In this document: positions 27,200 through 34,410 of the stretch, piece by piece
Layout: each line of letters begins with the position of its first letter
Position numbering within the stretch: position 1 is the stretch's first letter
DNA from: Defluviicoccus sp.
GTDB taxonomy: Bacteria > Pseudomonadota > Alphaproteobacteria > MPNO01
Reading direction: 5' to 3'
NCBI GenBank assembly: GCA_022823775.1
Contig: JAJEHI010000071.1
Span: 1-34,410, forward strand
DNA: 34,410 nucleotides
Notes under the pieces: generated by a model
The model's input: only the letters and a program-made list of their open reading frames with translations
Told to the model about the DNA's origin: nothing
The model's database searches: none
Position numbers and translations under genes: made by a program

Positions 27200-27727
27200 A
27201 TGGCGGATGGGGCGGTGCTCGGGATCGTCGGCTGGAGCGGAAGCGGCAAGACGTCGCTGGTCAAGCGCCTGCTGCACGAGCTGGTGGGGCGGGGGATTTC
27301 CGTCTCCACCATCAAGCACGCCCATGCCGGCTTCGACATCGACACGCCGGGCAAGGATTCGCATGTCCACCGCGAGGCCGGCGCGCGGGAGGTCGTGGTC
27401 TCATCGGTAAACCGCTTCGCCCTGATCCACGAAAACCGCGATGAGCCCGAGCCCAGGATCGACGGTCTGCTGGCGCGCATGGCGCCGGTCGACCTGGTCC
27501 TCATCGAGGGTTTCAAGAGCGAGCGGCACGACAAGCTCGAAGTTCATCGCCCGGCGGTTGGCAAGCCGGCGCTCTATCCGAGGGACCCCGACGTGATCGC
27601 GCTCGCCACCGACGGAGAGGCGTCCGGCGCGGAAATCCCGGTGCTCGACCTCAACGACACCGCCGCGATCGCCGACTTCATCGTCGATCGCTGCGGGCTC
27701 CGTCCGGCGGCCAGGGGAGCGGCCTGA
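27200..27727 (+). CDS. mobB: Molybdopterin-guanine dinucleotide biosynthesis protein MobB
   Basis: 175 residues. A GTP-binding adapter that helps MobA form Mo-bis-MGD. P-loop GWSGSGKTSLVKRLLHEL, then the MobB signature ISTIKHAH-like segment (VSTIKHAHAGFDIDTPGKDSHVHREAGA) and DLVLIEGFKSERHDKLEVHR. It starts 6 nt after pgsA. MobB and MoeA are inserted between pgsA and moaD here. No mobA is seen in the window. Confidence 0.95.
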   Translation: MADGAVLGIVGWSGSGKTSLVKRLLHELVGRGISVSTIKHAHAGFDIDTPGKDSHVHREAGAREVVVSSVNRFALIHENRDEPEPRIDGLLARMAPVDLVLIEGFKSERHDKLEVHRPAVGKPALYPRDPDVIALATDGEASGAEIPVLDLNDTAAIADFIVDRCGLRPAARGAA

Positions 27728-27729
27728 CG

Positions 27730-28983
27730 ATGGCCCAGCTGTCCGACGACTGTTTCGCTTTCGGCGGCACGCTGATGACCGCGGGCGAGGCGCTCGCGCA
27801 GCTTTCCGAACGGCTCGACGTCGTCGCCGGCCGCGAGACCGTGCCGCTCAGGCAGGCGCGGGGGCGAATCCTCGCGGCCGATCTGGTGGCGCCGTTCCCG
27901 GTTCCGCCGCACGACAACGCCGCGGTCGACGGCTACGCGGTCTATTTCGACGACCTCGACGGCGAGGGCGAGACCCGGCTCCCGGTCGGTGCGCGGATCG
28001 CGGCCGGACAAAGCATGGAGCATCCGGTACCTCGCGGCGAAGCGGTTCGCATCTTCACCGGCGCGCCCATGCCTCCGGGCCCCGATACCGTGCTGATGCA
28101 GGAGGATTGCGCCCGGGAAGACGACAGTGTCGTGATCCCGCCCGGGATCAAGCGCGGCGCCAACCGGCGTCATGCCGGAGAGGATATCGAGGCGGGATCG
28201 GTGGTGCTCCGACAAGGCCGGCGGCTGCGGGCCCAGGATGTCGGGCTCGCCGCCTCGATCGGCCGCGCGGCGCTCGAGGTTCGTACCCGGCTCCGCGTCG
28301 CGCTGTTCTCGACCGGCGACGAGATCCGCGAGGTTACCGAGGAGCTGCCGCCCGGCTGCGTCTACGACGCCAACCGTTACGCGCTGGCGGGCCTGCTCGA
28401 CGAGCTTGGCTGCGAGGTCGACGATCTCGGCATCCTCCAGGACAGCGTCGGGGCGGTACGCGCGGCGCTCGCCGATGCAGCCGCGTCCCACGATCTGATC
28501 ATGACCTCGGGCGGGGTCTCGACCGGCGAGGAGGACCACGTCCGAGCGGCCGTCGAGGCGTTGGGAGCGATCCATTTTTGGCGCCTCGCGATCCGCCCCG
28601 GGCGCCCGCTCGCGCTCGGTCAGGTCGGCCGTGTGCCGTTCATCGGGCTTCCCGGCAATCCGGTCGCCGTCATGGTGACGTTCATGCGGTTCGCCCGTCC
28701 GGCGATACTTCGGCTTGCCGGCGCGGCCGACGTCGCGCCGAAGACGTTTCCGGTGCGGGCGGCCTTCGCCTACCGCAAGAAGGTCTCGCGCCGGGAATGG
28801 CTGCGCGTCAGCCTGCACACCGATGAGGCCGGGATGCCCTACGTCACCAAGTTCCCGCGCGACGGCGCTGGTATCCTGTCCTCGATGGTAGGGTCCGACG
28901 GGCTTCTCGAACTGCCCGAGGATCTCGCCGCGGTCGAGGAGGGCGCGACGGTCGATTTCCTGCCGTTCAGCGAGGTGAGCTAA
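27730..28983 (+). CDS. moeA: Molybdopterin molybdotransferase MoeA
   Basis: 417 residues. Inserts molybdate into adenylylated molybdopterin. Domain order and motifs: GEALAQLSERL, the PHDNAAVDGYAV segment, GEAVRIFTGAPMPPGPDTVLMQEDC, FSTGDEI with YDANRYALAGLLDELG, the GGVSTGEEDHVR motif, and the RPGRPLALGQVGRVPFIGLPGNPVAVMVTF region. ATG 27730 is 2 nt after the mobB stop. moaD overlaps its stop (TAATG). Confidence 0.96.
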   Translation: MAQLSDDCFAFGGTLMTAGEALAQLSERLDVVAGRETVPLRQARGRILAADLVAPFPVPPHDNAAVDGYAVYFDDLDGEGETRLPVGARIAAGQSMEHPVPRGEAVRIFTGAPMPPGPDTVLMQEDCAREDDSVVIPPGIKRGANRRHAGEDIEAGSVVLRQGRRLRAQDVGLAASIGRAALEVRTRLRVALFSTGDEIREVTEELPPGCVYDANRYALAGLLDELGCEVDDLGILQDSVGAVRAALADAAASHDLIMTSGGVSTGEEDHVRAAVEALGAIHFWRLAIRPGRPLALGQVGRVPFIGLPGNPVAVMVTFMRFARPAILRLAGAADVAPKTFPVRAAFAYRKKVSRREWLRVSLHTDEAGMPYVTKFPRDGAGILSSMVGSDGLLELPEDLAAVEEGATVDFLPFSEVS

Positions 28984-29234
28984 TGCAAATGCTCTATTTC
29001 GGATGGGTTCGCCAGCGCATCGGCGTGCCGGCCGAGACCGTGGCGCCCCCCGACGAGGTCACGGACGTCGACGGGCTGATCGACTGGCTGAGCGGCCGGA
29101 GCGACGCCTATGCCGAAGCGCTCCGTAACCGCGATACGCTGCGGGTCGCGGTCAACCAGGAGCTGTGCGAGTTCGATGCCCCGGTGAGCGTGGGCGACGA
29201 GGTGGCGCTGTTCCCCCCGATGACGGGAGGTTGA
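28983..29234 (+). CDS. moaD: Molybdopterin synthase small subunit MoaD
   Basis: 83-residue ubiquitin-fold sulfur carrier. It ends in the required Gly-Gly (FPPMTGG) that is thiocarboxylated and donates sulfur to precursor Z. MLYFGWVRQRIGVPAETVAPP at the N-terminus and LRVAVNQELCEFDAPVSVGDEVALFPP near the C-terminus are typical. It overlaps moeA by one base and is followed 2 nt later by moaE. Confidence 0.96.
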   Translation: MQMLYFGWVRQRIGVPAETVAPPDEVTDVDGLIDWLSGRSDAYAEALRNRDTLRVAVNQELCEFDAPVSVGDEVALFPPMTGG

Positions 29235-29236
29235 CG

Positions 29237-29710
29237 GTGATCCGGGTCCAGGAGGACGACTTCGACGTCGGCGCCGAGCTCGAACGTCTTTCCGCCGAGG
29301 CGAAGGGATCGGGCGCCCTCAGCTGCTTCGTCGGACTGGTGCGCGATTTCTCGGGCGGCGAGGCGGTGAGCGCGATGACGCTCGAGCATTATCCCGGCAT
29401 GACCGAGCGCCAGCTGGGCAAGATCGAGGCCGAAGCGCGCGAGCGCTGGCCGCTCGACGCGGTGCTCATCGTCCATCGTTACGGCCGGCTCGAACCCGGC
29501 GAGCGCATCGTCCTGGTCGCCACCGCCTCGGCGCACCGCAAGGCAGCCATCGACGCCTCCAGCTTCCTGATCGACTGGCTCAAGACCAAAGCGCCGTTCT
29601 GGAAGCTGGAGGAGACGCCGGAAGGCGACCGGTGGGTCGACGCAGACCCCGAGGACACGGCGGCCGAGGAAAGGTGGATCGCGCGCGAGGGCAAGTGCGG
29701 CCATGGCTGA
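29237..29710 (+). CDS. moaE: Molybdopterin synthase large subunit MoaE
   Basis: 157 residues. Catalytic partner of MoaD that makes molybdopterin from cPMP. Motifs: GALSCFVGLVRDF, LEHYPGMTERQLGKIEAEA, VHRYGRLEPGERIVLVATASAHRKAAIDASSFLIDWLK and KAPFWKLEETPEGDRWVD, the last carrying the catalytic Lys region. GTG 29237 was chosen; GGGAGG at 29225-29230 is well placed and the longer frame from 29165 has no family similarity. Confidence 0.95.
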   Translation: MIRVQEDDFDVGAELERLSAEAKGSGALSCFVGLVRDFSGGEAVSAMTLEHYPGMTERQLGKIEAEARERWPLDAVLIVHRYGRLEPGERIVLVATASAHRKAAIDASSFLIDWLKTKAPFWKLEETPEGDRWVDADPEDTAAEERWIAREGKCGHG

Positions 29711-30512
29711 GCCGACCGTGGCGATCCAGGCGCTCTACGGTTCCGCGGACCTGGTCGAACGTATCCTGGCCGCGCTCAAGGCGGACGGTCAGGATGTCGC
29801 GCGCCCGACGGTCGAGATGTTCCAACTCGTCGACCAGCTGCATGGCGGCGGTCTGGCACAGACCGAGGCGCTGGCCGAACTCGCCGGCGTGACCGAGGGG
29901 ATGCGCGTGCTCGACGCCGGCTGCGGCATCGGCGGATCGTCGCGCTATCTCGCGCACAACCACGGCTGCACGGTCTCGGCGATCGACGTCACCCCCGAGT
30001 ACGTCGCCGCCGCGGAACGCCTGAACGCGCTTTGCGGGCTGGACGGGCCGATCTCGACCCGGCGGGGCAGCGTCACCGATCTTCCCTACGCCGACGGCAG
30101 CTTCGATCTCGTCTGGTGCCAGAACGTCTCGATGAACGTCGCGGACAAGGCGCGCATGTTCGCCGAGGCTCACCGCGTCCTCGTCCCCGGCGGGCGCTAC
30201 GCGATCAGCCACGCCGCCCTGGGGCCGGCGGGCGAGCCCCACTATCCGCTCCCCTGGGCGGGAGACCCGTCCTACAGCTTCCCCGGCACGCCGGAGGAAT
30301 TCCTGGAGGAGCTTACCGCCGCCGGCTTCCAGATCGTCGAGAACCGGGGGGAAGGCGCGGTCGGCGGCAAGCGCGGCCAGCGTCCCCGCCCCGGTCTCGG
30401 TGCCGGAATCGCCCTCGGGGGCGACCTGCGGGAACGGCTGCTCAACAGCATCCGTTCCGGCGAGGAGGGAAGGCTGGTCGGTATGCTGGTGGTGGCGGAG
30501 AGGACACTATAG
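29703..30512 (+). CDS. Class I SAM-dependent methyltransferase, overlapping moaE
   Basis: 269 residues. SAM-binding motif I VLDAGCGIGGSSRYLAHNHG, motif II-like VSAIDVTPEYVAAAERLNALCGL, then RRGSVTDLPYADGSFDLVWCQNVSMNV and a post-motif AHRVLVPGGRYAISHAALG, the typical order of small-molecule or lipid methyltransferases. An N-terminal helix (about residues 8-50) precedes the fold. Its ATG lies 8 nt inside moaE, so it is translated with the Moco operon. The substrate cannot be told; methylation linked to Moco enzymes has no support beyond position. Confidence 0.85.
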   Translation: MAEPTVAIQALYGSADLVERILAALKADGQDVARPTVEMFQLVDQLHGGGLAQTEALAELAGVTEGMRVLDAGCGIGGSSRYLAHNHGCTVSAIDVTPEYVAAAERLNALCGLDGPISTRRGSVTDLPYADGSFDLVWCQNVSMNVADKARMFAEAHRVLVPGGRYAISHAALGPAGEPHYPLPWAGDPSYSFPGTPEEFLEELTAAGFQIVENRGEGAVGGKRGQRPRPGLGAGIALGGDLRERLLNSIRSGEEGRLVGMLVVAERTL

Positions 30513-30516
30513 GGCG

Positions 30517-30559
30517 CGCGTCCCTCGATGCGGCCCTCCGGGCCTACTCGGGATGAGGG
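30517..30559 (+). repeat. Palindromic intergenic repeat, copy A
   Basis: This element has flanks TCCCTCGATGC and ACTCGGGATGAGGG around an inner hairpin GGCCC-TCC-GGGCC. It is inverted relative to copy B 19 nt away. The inner stem differs from copy B in sequence but keeps its pairing. It resembles short palindromic repeats I recall as scattered in many alphaproteobacterial genomes. It lies between convergent gene ends and may end transcription. Confidence 0.7.
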
Positions 30560-30578
30560 CAGAAACCAAACGATAATT

Positions 30579-30619
30579 CCTCACCCTGAGTAGCCGCGAA
30601 GCGGCGTACCGAAGGGCGG
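30579..30619 (-). repeat. Palindromic intergenic repeat, copy B (inverted)
   Basis: Read on the minus strand, this copy has flanks CCCTTCGGTACG and TACTCAGGGTGAGG around an inner hairpin GCCGC-TTC-GCGGC. It matches copy A closely in the outer parts. It sits 10 nt from the 3' end of the aminotransferase gene. Confidence 0.7.
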
Positions 30620-30629
30620 ACCGGCCCGC

Positions 30630-31499
30630 CTACGTCTTCCCCACCTCGGCGTCGTAGGCGTCCATCAGGGTGCGCGTGACGGGTCCCACCTGGAGGTGGT
30701 GGTCGTCGATCTGGCCGACCGGGGTGACCTCGGCGGCGGTGCCGGTTACGAAGATCTCGTCCGCCTTTTCGATCTCGTCCGGCATGACGGCGCGCTCGAT
30801 CGTCTCGATCCCGCGGTCCTTCGCGAGCCCCATCACCGTGCGCCGCGTGATCCCGTCGAGGAAGCAGTCGGGCGTCGGCGTGTGCAGCGTTCCGTCCCGG
30901 ACGAGGAAGATATTGGCGCCGGTGGTCTCGGCGACCCGGCCGCGCCAGTCGAGCATCAGCGCGTCGTCGAAGCCGTCCGCCTCCGCCTCGTGCTTCGACA
31001 GCGTACAGATCATGTAGAGCCCCGCCGCCTTGGAATGGACCGGGGCGGTCTCCGGCGACGGCCGGCGCCACGGCGCCCGCTTGAGGCGGATTCCCTTGAG
31101 CCGCGCCTCGGGGGAGAAATAGGACGGCCATTCCCACACCGCGATCGCGACGTTAATCTTCGTATCCTGCGCCGAGACCCCCATCATCTCGCTGCCGCGC
31201 CAGGCGACGGGGCGGACATAGGCATCGGCGTAGCCCTGGGCGGCCACGGTCTCGTCGGTCGCCCGTTCGAGCTCTTCCAGCGAATAGGGTAGCTCGAAAC
31301 CGAGCGCCGCGGCGGAATCGAGCAGCCGCCGGGTATGCTCGCGCAGCTTGAACACCTTGCCCGAATAGACGCGCTCGCCCTCGAACACGCAGCTCGCGTA
31401 ATGCAGCCCGTGGCTCAGGACGTGAAGCTTGCAGTCGCGCCACTCCCGGAGCGCGCCGTTGAACCAGATTTGACCGTCCTGATCGTCGAAATTGATCAT
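30630..31499 (-). CDS. ilvE: Branched-chain amino-acid aminotransferase
   Basis: 289-residue fold-type IV PLP enzyme that interconverts Leu/Ile/Val and their 2-oxo acids. Motifs: HVLSHGLHYASCVFEGERVY, YVRPVAWRGSEMMGV, the PLP lysine in PVHSKAAGLYMICTLSKHEAEADGFDDALMLD, AETTGANIFLVRDGTLHTPTPDCFLDGITRRTV and FVTGTAAEVTPV. Length is normal. It is divergent from the MarR gene with 111 nt between, and convergent with the methyltransferase. Confidence 0.95.
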   Translation of the reverse strand: MINFDDQDGQIWFNGALREWRDCKLHVLSHGLHYASCVFEGERVYSGKVFKLREHTRRLLDSAAALGFELPYSLEELERATDETVAAQGYADAYVRPVAWRGSEMMGVSAQDTKINVAIAVWEWPSYFSPEARLKGIRLKRAPWRRPSPETAPVHSKAAGLYMICTLSKHEAEADGFDDALMLDWRGRVAETTGANIFLVRDGTLHTPTPDCFLDGITRRTVMGLAKDRGIETIERAVMPDEIEKADEIFVTGTAAEVTPVGQIDDHHLQVGPVTRTLMDAYDAEVGKT

Positions 31500-31574
31500 T
31501 TCCCACCGCCGCCCGACGCCCGCCCGCTACCGGGTTTCGCGCCGCATTCGAGCCGATTTCCGTGCGTGTTTCGC

Positions 31575-31605
31575 TTGCCCGGCGTATCAGCGGGCTGCAT
31601 ATATG
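31575..31605 (+). promoter_or_regulatory. Candidate promoter for the MarR gene
   Basis: TTGCCC at 31575-31580 and CATATA at 31598-31603 are separated by 17 bp; TATATG at 31600-31605 is an alternative -10. The start codon at 31611 follows at once and has no Shine-Dalgarno sequence, so a leaderless mRNA is possible. Confidence 0.35.
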
Positions 31606-31610
31606 TCAAC

Positions 31611-32105
31611 ATGGCTGACTTAAAATCCGGCTTCAATCCGCTGTTCCTGCGCGAGGAGGACCTTCGCCAGGGGATCGAGCTGCTGTTCTATGCCTATCGC
31701 GATTTCACCGGCAGGCCGGATGCGATCCTCACCGAGCTCGGCTTCGGCCGCGCCCATCACCGGGTGGTCTATTTCATCGGGCGCAACCCCGGCATTACCG
31801 TTTCCCAGCTCCTCGACATCCTGAAGGTGACCAAGCAGAGCCTGTCGCGTGTGCTCAGCCATCTCGTGGCGGAAGGGTACGTGTTCTCGCGAACCGGAAC
31901 GCGCGACCGGCGCCAGCGCATGCTGGAACTCACCGAGAAGGGGCTGGAGCTCGAACGAAAGCTGTCGGAAAACCAGCGCGGCCGCATCGCGCGCGCCTAT
32001 CGGGAAGCCGGCGCGGAGGCGGTCGAGGGCTACCGGAAGGTCCTCCTTGGCATCATCGACGAGGAAGAACGCGAGAGAGTCATGGAGCGGCTGGTCGGCG
32101 ACTGA
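31611..32105 (+). CDS. MarR-family regulator, PetP-like
   Basis: 164 residues. A winged-helix MarR repressor: HRVVYFIGRNPGITVSQLLDILKVTKQSLSRVLSHLVAEGYVFSRTGTRDRRQRMLELTEKG contains the recognition helix and wing. The N-terminal LREEDLRQGIELLFYAYRDFTGRPD and the position divergent from the branched-chain aminotransferase match the PetP-type MarR proteins of alphaproteobacteria. In Rhodobacter capsulatus petP precedes the response-regulator gene petR; no petR follows here. ATG 31611 begins MADLKSGFNPLF; the open frame upstream is intergenic. Confidence 0.88.
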   Translation: MADLKSGFNPLFLREEDLRQGIELLFYAYRDFTGRPDAILTELGFGRAHHRVVYFIGRNPGITVSQLLDILKVTKQSLSRVLSHLVAEGYVFSRTGTRDRRQRMLELTEKGLELERKLSENQRGRIARAYREAGAEAVEGYRKVLLGIIDEEERERVMERLVGD

Positions 32106-32149
32106 CTCTTCCCGTTTGACGAGGGGCGGGCGCGGGTTAGCATCCGGCG

Positions 32150-33478
32150 ATGCTGAGCGCGGAACAGAACGAACGCCTGACGCGTACCGGCCCCGGCACG
32201 CCGATGGGCGCGATCATGCGCCGGTACTGGCAACCCTTCGCGCTGGTCGAGGAGTTTCCCGACGACCGCCCGGTCAGGGAGATCCGCGTCCTCGGCGAGG
32301 ATCTGGTGATATTCCGCGACGACGAGGGACGCTACGGCGCGCTCGCCCGGCGCTGCGCCCACCGGGCCGGCGACCTTGCCTTCGGGCGCCGCGAGGACGG
32401 CGGGCTGCGCTGCCCCTATCACGGCTGGCTCTACGGCCATGACGGGCGCTGCCTGGAGCAGCCCGCCGAACCGGCCGGCTCGACCTATCGCGAGCGCATC
32501 CGCCAGCCCGCCTATCCCTGCGTCGAGCGCAACGGCATCGTCTACGGCTATATGGGCGAGGGCGAGGCACCGCCCCTGCCGGGCTTCGACTGGTACGACG
32601 CGCCGGCGAGCCACCGTTTCGTGTTCAAGGCGCTGCAGCGGGCCAACTGGCTGCAGGCGGTCGAGGGCGAGATCGACCCCGCGCATCTTTCATACCTCCA
32701 CCGCTATCTCGACGACGAGGCGGAAGGAGACGGCACCTACGGATTCAAGCAGTTCCTCGCCGCGGCGGACGATTCCGACGTCTCCGTCACCACGATACTG
32801 CGCGAGGTGCCCAACCCCCGGCTCGAAATCGCGCGCACCGATTTCGGGGTCAGGATTTTCGCGCTGCGGGACTGGCGCGACGTCACCTATGTGCGGGTCA
32901 CCAACTACCTCTTCCCGCACACCGCCGTGGTGGCGATCGGCGACTGGACGCTGGTGCAGATCCATGTGCCGATCGACGATGTCAGCAACTGGCGCTACGA
33001 CATCTTCTACGATTTCCGCCAGCCGATCGACGGCGAGGCGCTGAGGGCCGAGAAGCTCAAGACCTACGAGGTGCCGGGGTATGTCCCGAGGCGCAACATG
33101 GAGAACCGCTACGGCTTCTACGCCGACGAGCAGCGAACCGGCACCTATGCCGGCGTCGGCTACGACTTCAACATCCACGACACGATGATCCTGGAAGGCC
33201 AGGGCGCGATCCAGGACCGAAGCCGCGAGAACCTCGCCTATACCGACAAGGCGATTGTAGCGGCGCGCAAGATGCTGACCGAGGCACTCGACGGCGATAT
33301 CCCGCTGCCGATGGATGGATGCGCCGCCCGCTACGACCATCTGGTCAGTATCGATGCCGTCGCCCCCGCCGGCGAATGGCGGGACGCGTGGATCGCCAAA
33401 CAGCTCGACCGCCGCGCGCGATCGGGCTGGGCCGGCGGGATCGCACCGGCGCGTCTCGAGGCCCTCCGCGCTTCCTGA
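32150..33478 (+). CDS. Rieske non-heme iron ring-hydroxylating oxygenase, catalytic subunit
   Basis: 442 residues. The [2Fe-2S] Rieske site is C69-x-H71...C88-x2-H91 (CAHRAGD...CPYHGW). The mononuclear iron site is in NWLQAVEGEIDPAHLSYLHR (His179, His184) with an acidic ligand probably in the C-terminal NIHDTMILEGQGAIQDRSRENLAYTDK region. The overall pattern is of phthalate 4,5-dioxygenase-type oxygenases, which hydroxylate or demethylate aromatic acids using electrons from a reductase not coded in this window. It follows the MarR gene by 44 nt, so that regulator may control it. The substrate is unknown. Confidence 0.92.
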   Translation: MLSAEQNERLTRTGPGTPMGAIMRRYWQPFALVEEFPDDRPVREIRVLGEDLVIFRDDEGRYGALARRCAHRAGDLAFGRREDGGLRCPYHGWLYGHDGRCLEQPAEPAGSTYRERIRQPAYPCVERNGIVYGYMGEGEAPPLPGFDWYDAPASHRFVFKALQRANWLQAVEGEIDPAHLSYLHRYLDDEAEGDGTYGFKQFLAAADDSDVSVTTILREVPNPRLEIARTDFGVRIFALRDWRDVTYVRVTNYLFPHTAVVAIGDWTLVQIHVPIDDVSNWRYDIFYDFRQPIDGEALRAEKLKTYEVPGYVPRRNMENRYGFYADEQRTGTYAGVGYDFNIHDTMILEGQGAIQDRSRENLAYTDKAIVAARKMLTEALDGDIPLPMDGCAARYDHLVSIDAVAPAGEWRDAWIAKQLDRRARSGWAGGIAPARLEALRAS

Positions 33479-33484
33479 TCGAGT

Positions 33485-33518
33485 CCGGGCGCGGCTTGCG
33501 CGGAGCGCGGGCGCCCGG
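33485..33518 (+). terminator. GC-rich stem-loop between the Rieske and Nudix genes
   Basis: An inverted repeat CCGGGCGC (33485-33492) / GCGCCCGG (33511-33518) with a loop that can itself pair lies just after the Rieske stop codon. No U-run follows. Its first ten bases are the same as in the stem-loop after uvrB. Confidence 0.35.
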
Positions 33519-33530
33519 CAGATTCGCCGG

Positions 33531-34070
33531 ATGGCGAGCAAGCCCGCCGGTCCCTCGGTGCGTTCCATCCCCGACGGCGACAGCCGCGAAAGGCTGGTCT
33601 GCCCGGATTGCGGCTTCATCTCCTACGACAACCCCAAGGTCGTGGTCGGTTCCGTGGCGGTGTGGGAGGAAAAGATCCTTCTGTGCCGGCGCGCGATCCC
33701 GCCGCGAACCGGCCTCTGGACGCTCCCGGCGGGCTATCTGGAGCTCAACGAGACCACGGAAGCCGGGGCGGCGCGCGAAGCCTGGGAAGAGGCGCGGGCG
33801 CGAATCGCGATCGACGGTCTGCTCGCGGTCTACAACATCCCCCGCATCGGCCAGGTGCAGCTGATCTACCGCGCCCGGCTCGAATCTCCCGATGTTGCCG
33901 CCGGCGAGGAGAGCCAGGAAGTCGGGCTGTTCGAGTGGGACGGCATTCCGTGGGACGAGATCGCCTTTCCCTCGGTGAACTGGGCGCTCGGGCACTACCG
34001 GGAGAGCGCCGGCCGGCCCCTCGAAGCCCCGCGCGCCAACCCGCCGGGCGAGGTCGGCGACATGGAGTAG
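33531..34070 (+). CDS. Nudix hydrolase with N-terminal zinc-ribbon-like motif
   Basis: 179 residues. The Nudix box is GYLELNETTEAGAAREAWEEARARI; the G, E and REAWEE residues that bind metal are present, while the final Gly is Ala. The N-terminal RLVCPDCGFISYDNPKVVVGSVAV is the half zinc-ribbon that precedes many alphaproteobacterial Nudix enzymes. It hydrolyses a nucleoside diphosphate derivative (NADH, ADP-ribose or similar); the substrate is not readable. ATG 33531 begins the protein; the frame upstream belongs to the Rieske gene region. Confidence 0.9.
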   Translation: MASKPAGPSVRSIPDGDSRERLVCPDCGFISYDNPKVVVGSVAVWEEKILLCRRAIPPRTGLWTLPAGYLELNETTEAGAAREAWEEARARIAIDGLLAVYNIPRIGQVQLIYRARLESPDVAAGEESQEVGLFEWDGIPWDEIAFPSVNWALGHYRESAGRPLEAPRANPPGEVGDME

Positions 34071-34124
34071 CCCGGGCGCTTCCTCGCCGGCCGGTCCGAC
34101 ATCGGGACAGTGCCCATTGTCGGT

Positions 34125-34410
34125 TCAGGAGACGTCGGTCTGCGACGCGCGCGCGGCGTCGAACTTTCCCTCCCGGGCAACGTCGTAGTCGTAGAATTCC
34201 GCAGCCTGACCGGCGGAGCTATCGGCACCCACCTTGCTCCTCCAGGCCATTTTCATATCCCTGTAAAACCGGGCGAACGGAGAGGCCAGATGGTTCTGTT
34301 TCGCCCGAAAACGCGATCCGAGCTGCGCACGGGCCGTTCGTGGCCTGCGAATCCGCTCGTATTCGGCGAGCGCCGCATCGGGATCGCCGGACGCCCATGA
34401 GACGGCTTCC
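34125..34410 (-). CDS. 3' end of an FAD-dependent monooxygenase (salicylate hydroxylase-like), partial
   Basis: The frame is open from the window edge to a TGA at 34127-34125, coding 94 complete codons of a C-terminus. The segment GDPDAALAEYERIRRPRTAR and then QLGSRFRAKQNHL is the conserved C-terminal pattern of class A flavoprotein monooxygenases (YExxRRPRxxxxQxxSR), and the later AAEFYDYDVARE resembles the LYxYD ending of salicylate or 6-hydroxynicotinate hydroxylases. The FAD-binding N-terminus lies beyond the window. It converges on the Nudix gene with 54 nt between. Together with the nearby Rieske oxygenase it suggests aromatic-acid metabolism. Confidence 0.75.
   Translation of the reverse strand, partial: EAVSWASGDPDAALAEYERIRRPRTARAQLGSRFRAKQNHLASPFARFYRDMKMAWRSKVGADSSAGQAAEFYDYDVAREGKFDAARASQTDVS

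Overview
The window is a dense, high-GC, gene-packed stretch of a bacterial chromosome, almost certainly from an aerobic alphaproteobacterium. The signs are a CenR-type OmpR regulator, a hemC-hemD-mitofilin-hemY block divergent from tsaD, an uvrC-pgsA-molybdopterin block, and a PetP-like MarR gene divergent from a branched-chain aminotransferase. The order cannot be fixed from this sequence. No phage, transposon, CRISPR array or rRNA was seen. There is one tRNA, tRNA-Thr(CGT).

Layout. Positions 222-2304 hold yggS, a small YkuD-fold protein and the cenR-like regulator. Positions 2325-7098 (minus strand) hold an accessory catabolic block: a periplasmic amino-acid-type binding protein, an SDH/AprA-like flavoprotein, a two-cluster ferredoxin and an AMP-forming ligase with an altered C-terminal motif. 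This is the best candidate for an uncharacterised system. tRNA-Thr follows. Positions 7431-11820 (minus) are the tetrapyrrole operon hemC-hemD-mitofilin-like-hemY, divergent from tsaD (11912). Positions 13041-14734 are a CoA-transferase coupled to a MaoC-fold protein that lacks the usual catalytic dyad. Positions 14824-15446 are a Phd/VapC-type toxin-antitoxin pair whose toxin seems to start at CTG, converging on an orphan msrP. An EF-G-like GTPase without the catalytic histidine and an aspartate/prephenate aminotransferase come next on the minus strand.

Positions 19894-26613 carry uvrB, a Na+/Ca2+ exchanger, a translationally coupled pteridine-reductase-like SDR and folB, an AT-rich spacer, and uvrC. 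uvrC leads into pgsA-mobB-moeA-moaD-moaE and a methyltransferase overlapping moaE. A pair of inverted palindromic repeats separates this operon from the convergent branched-chain aminotransferase. The right end has the PetP-like MarR regulator, a Rieske oxygenase, a Nudix hydrolase and the 3' end of an FAD monooxygenase gene that runs off the window.

Links between genes. The Moco genes supply cofactor for MsrP, about 11 kb away. The heme genes form one tightly overlapping operon. The Rieske oxygenase, FAD monooxygenase, flavoprotein and CoA-ligase/CoA-transferase genes point to a heterotroph that breaks down organic or aromatic acids. Functions are assigned from motif and length recognition only; no database search was possible.
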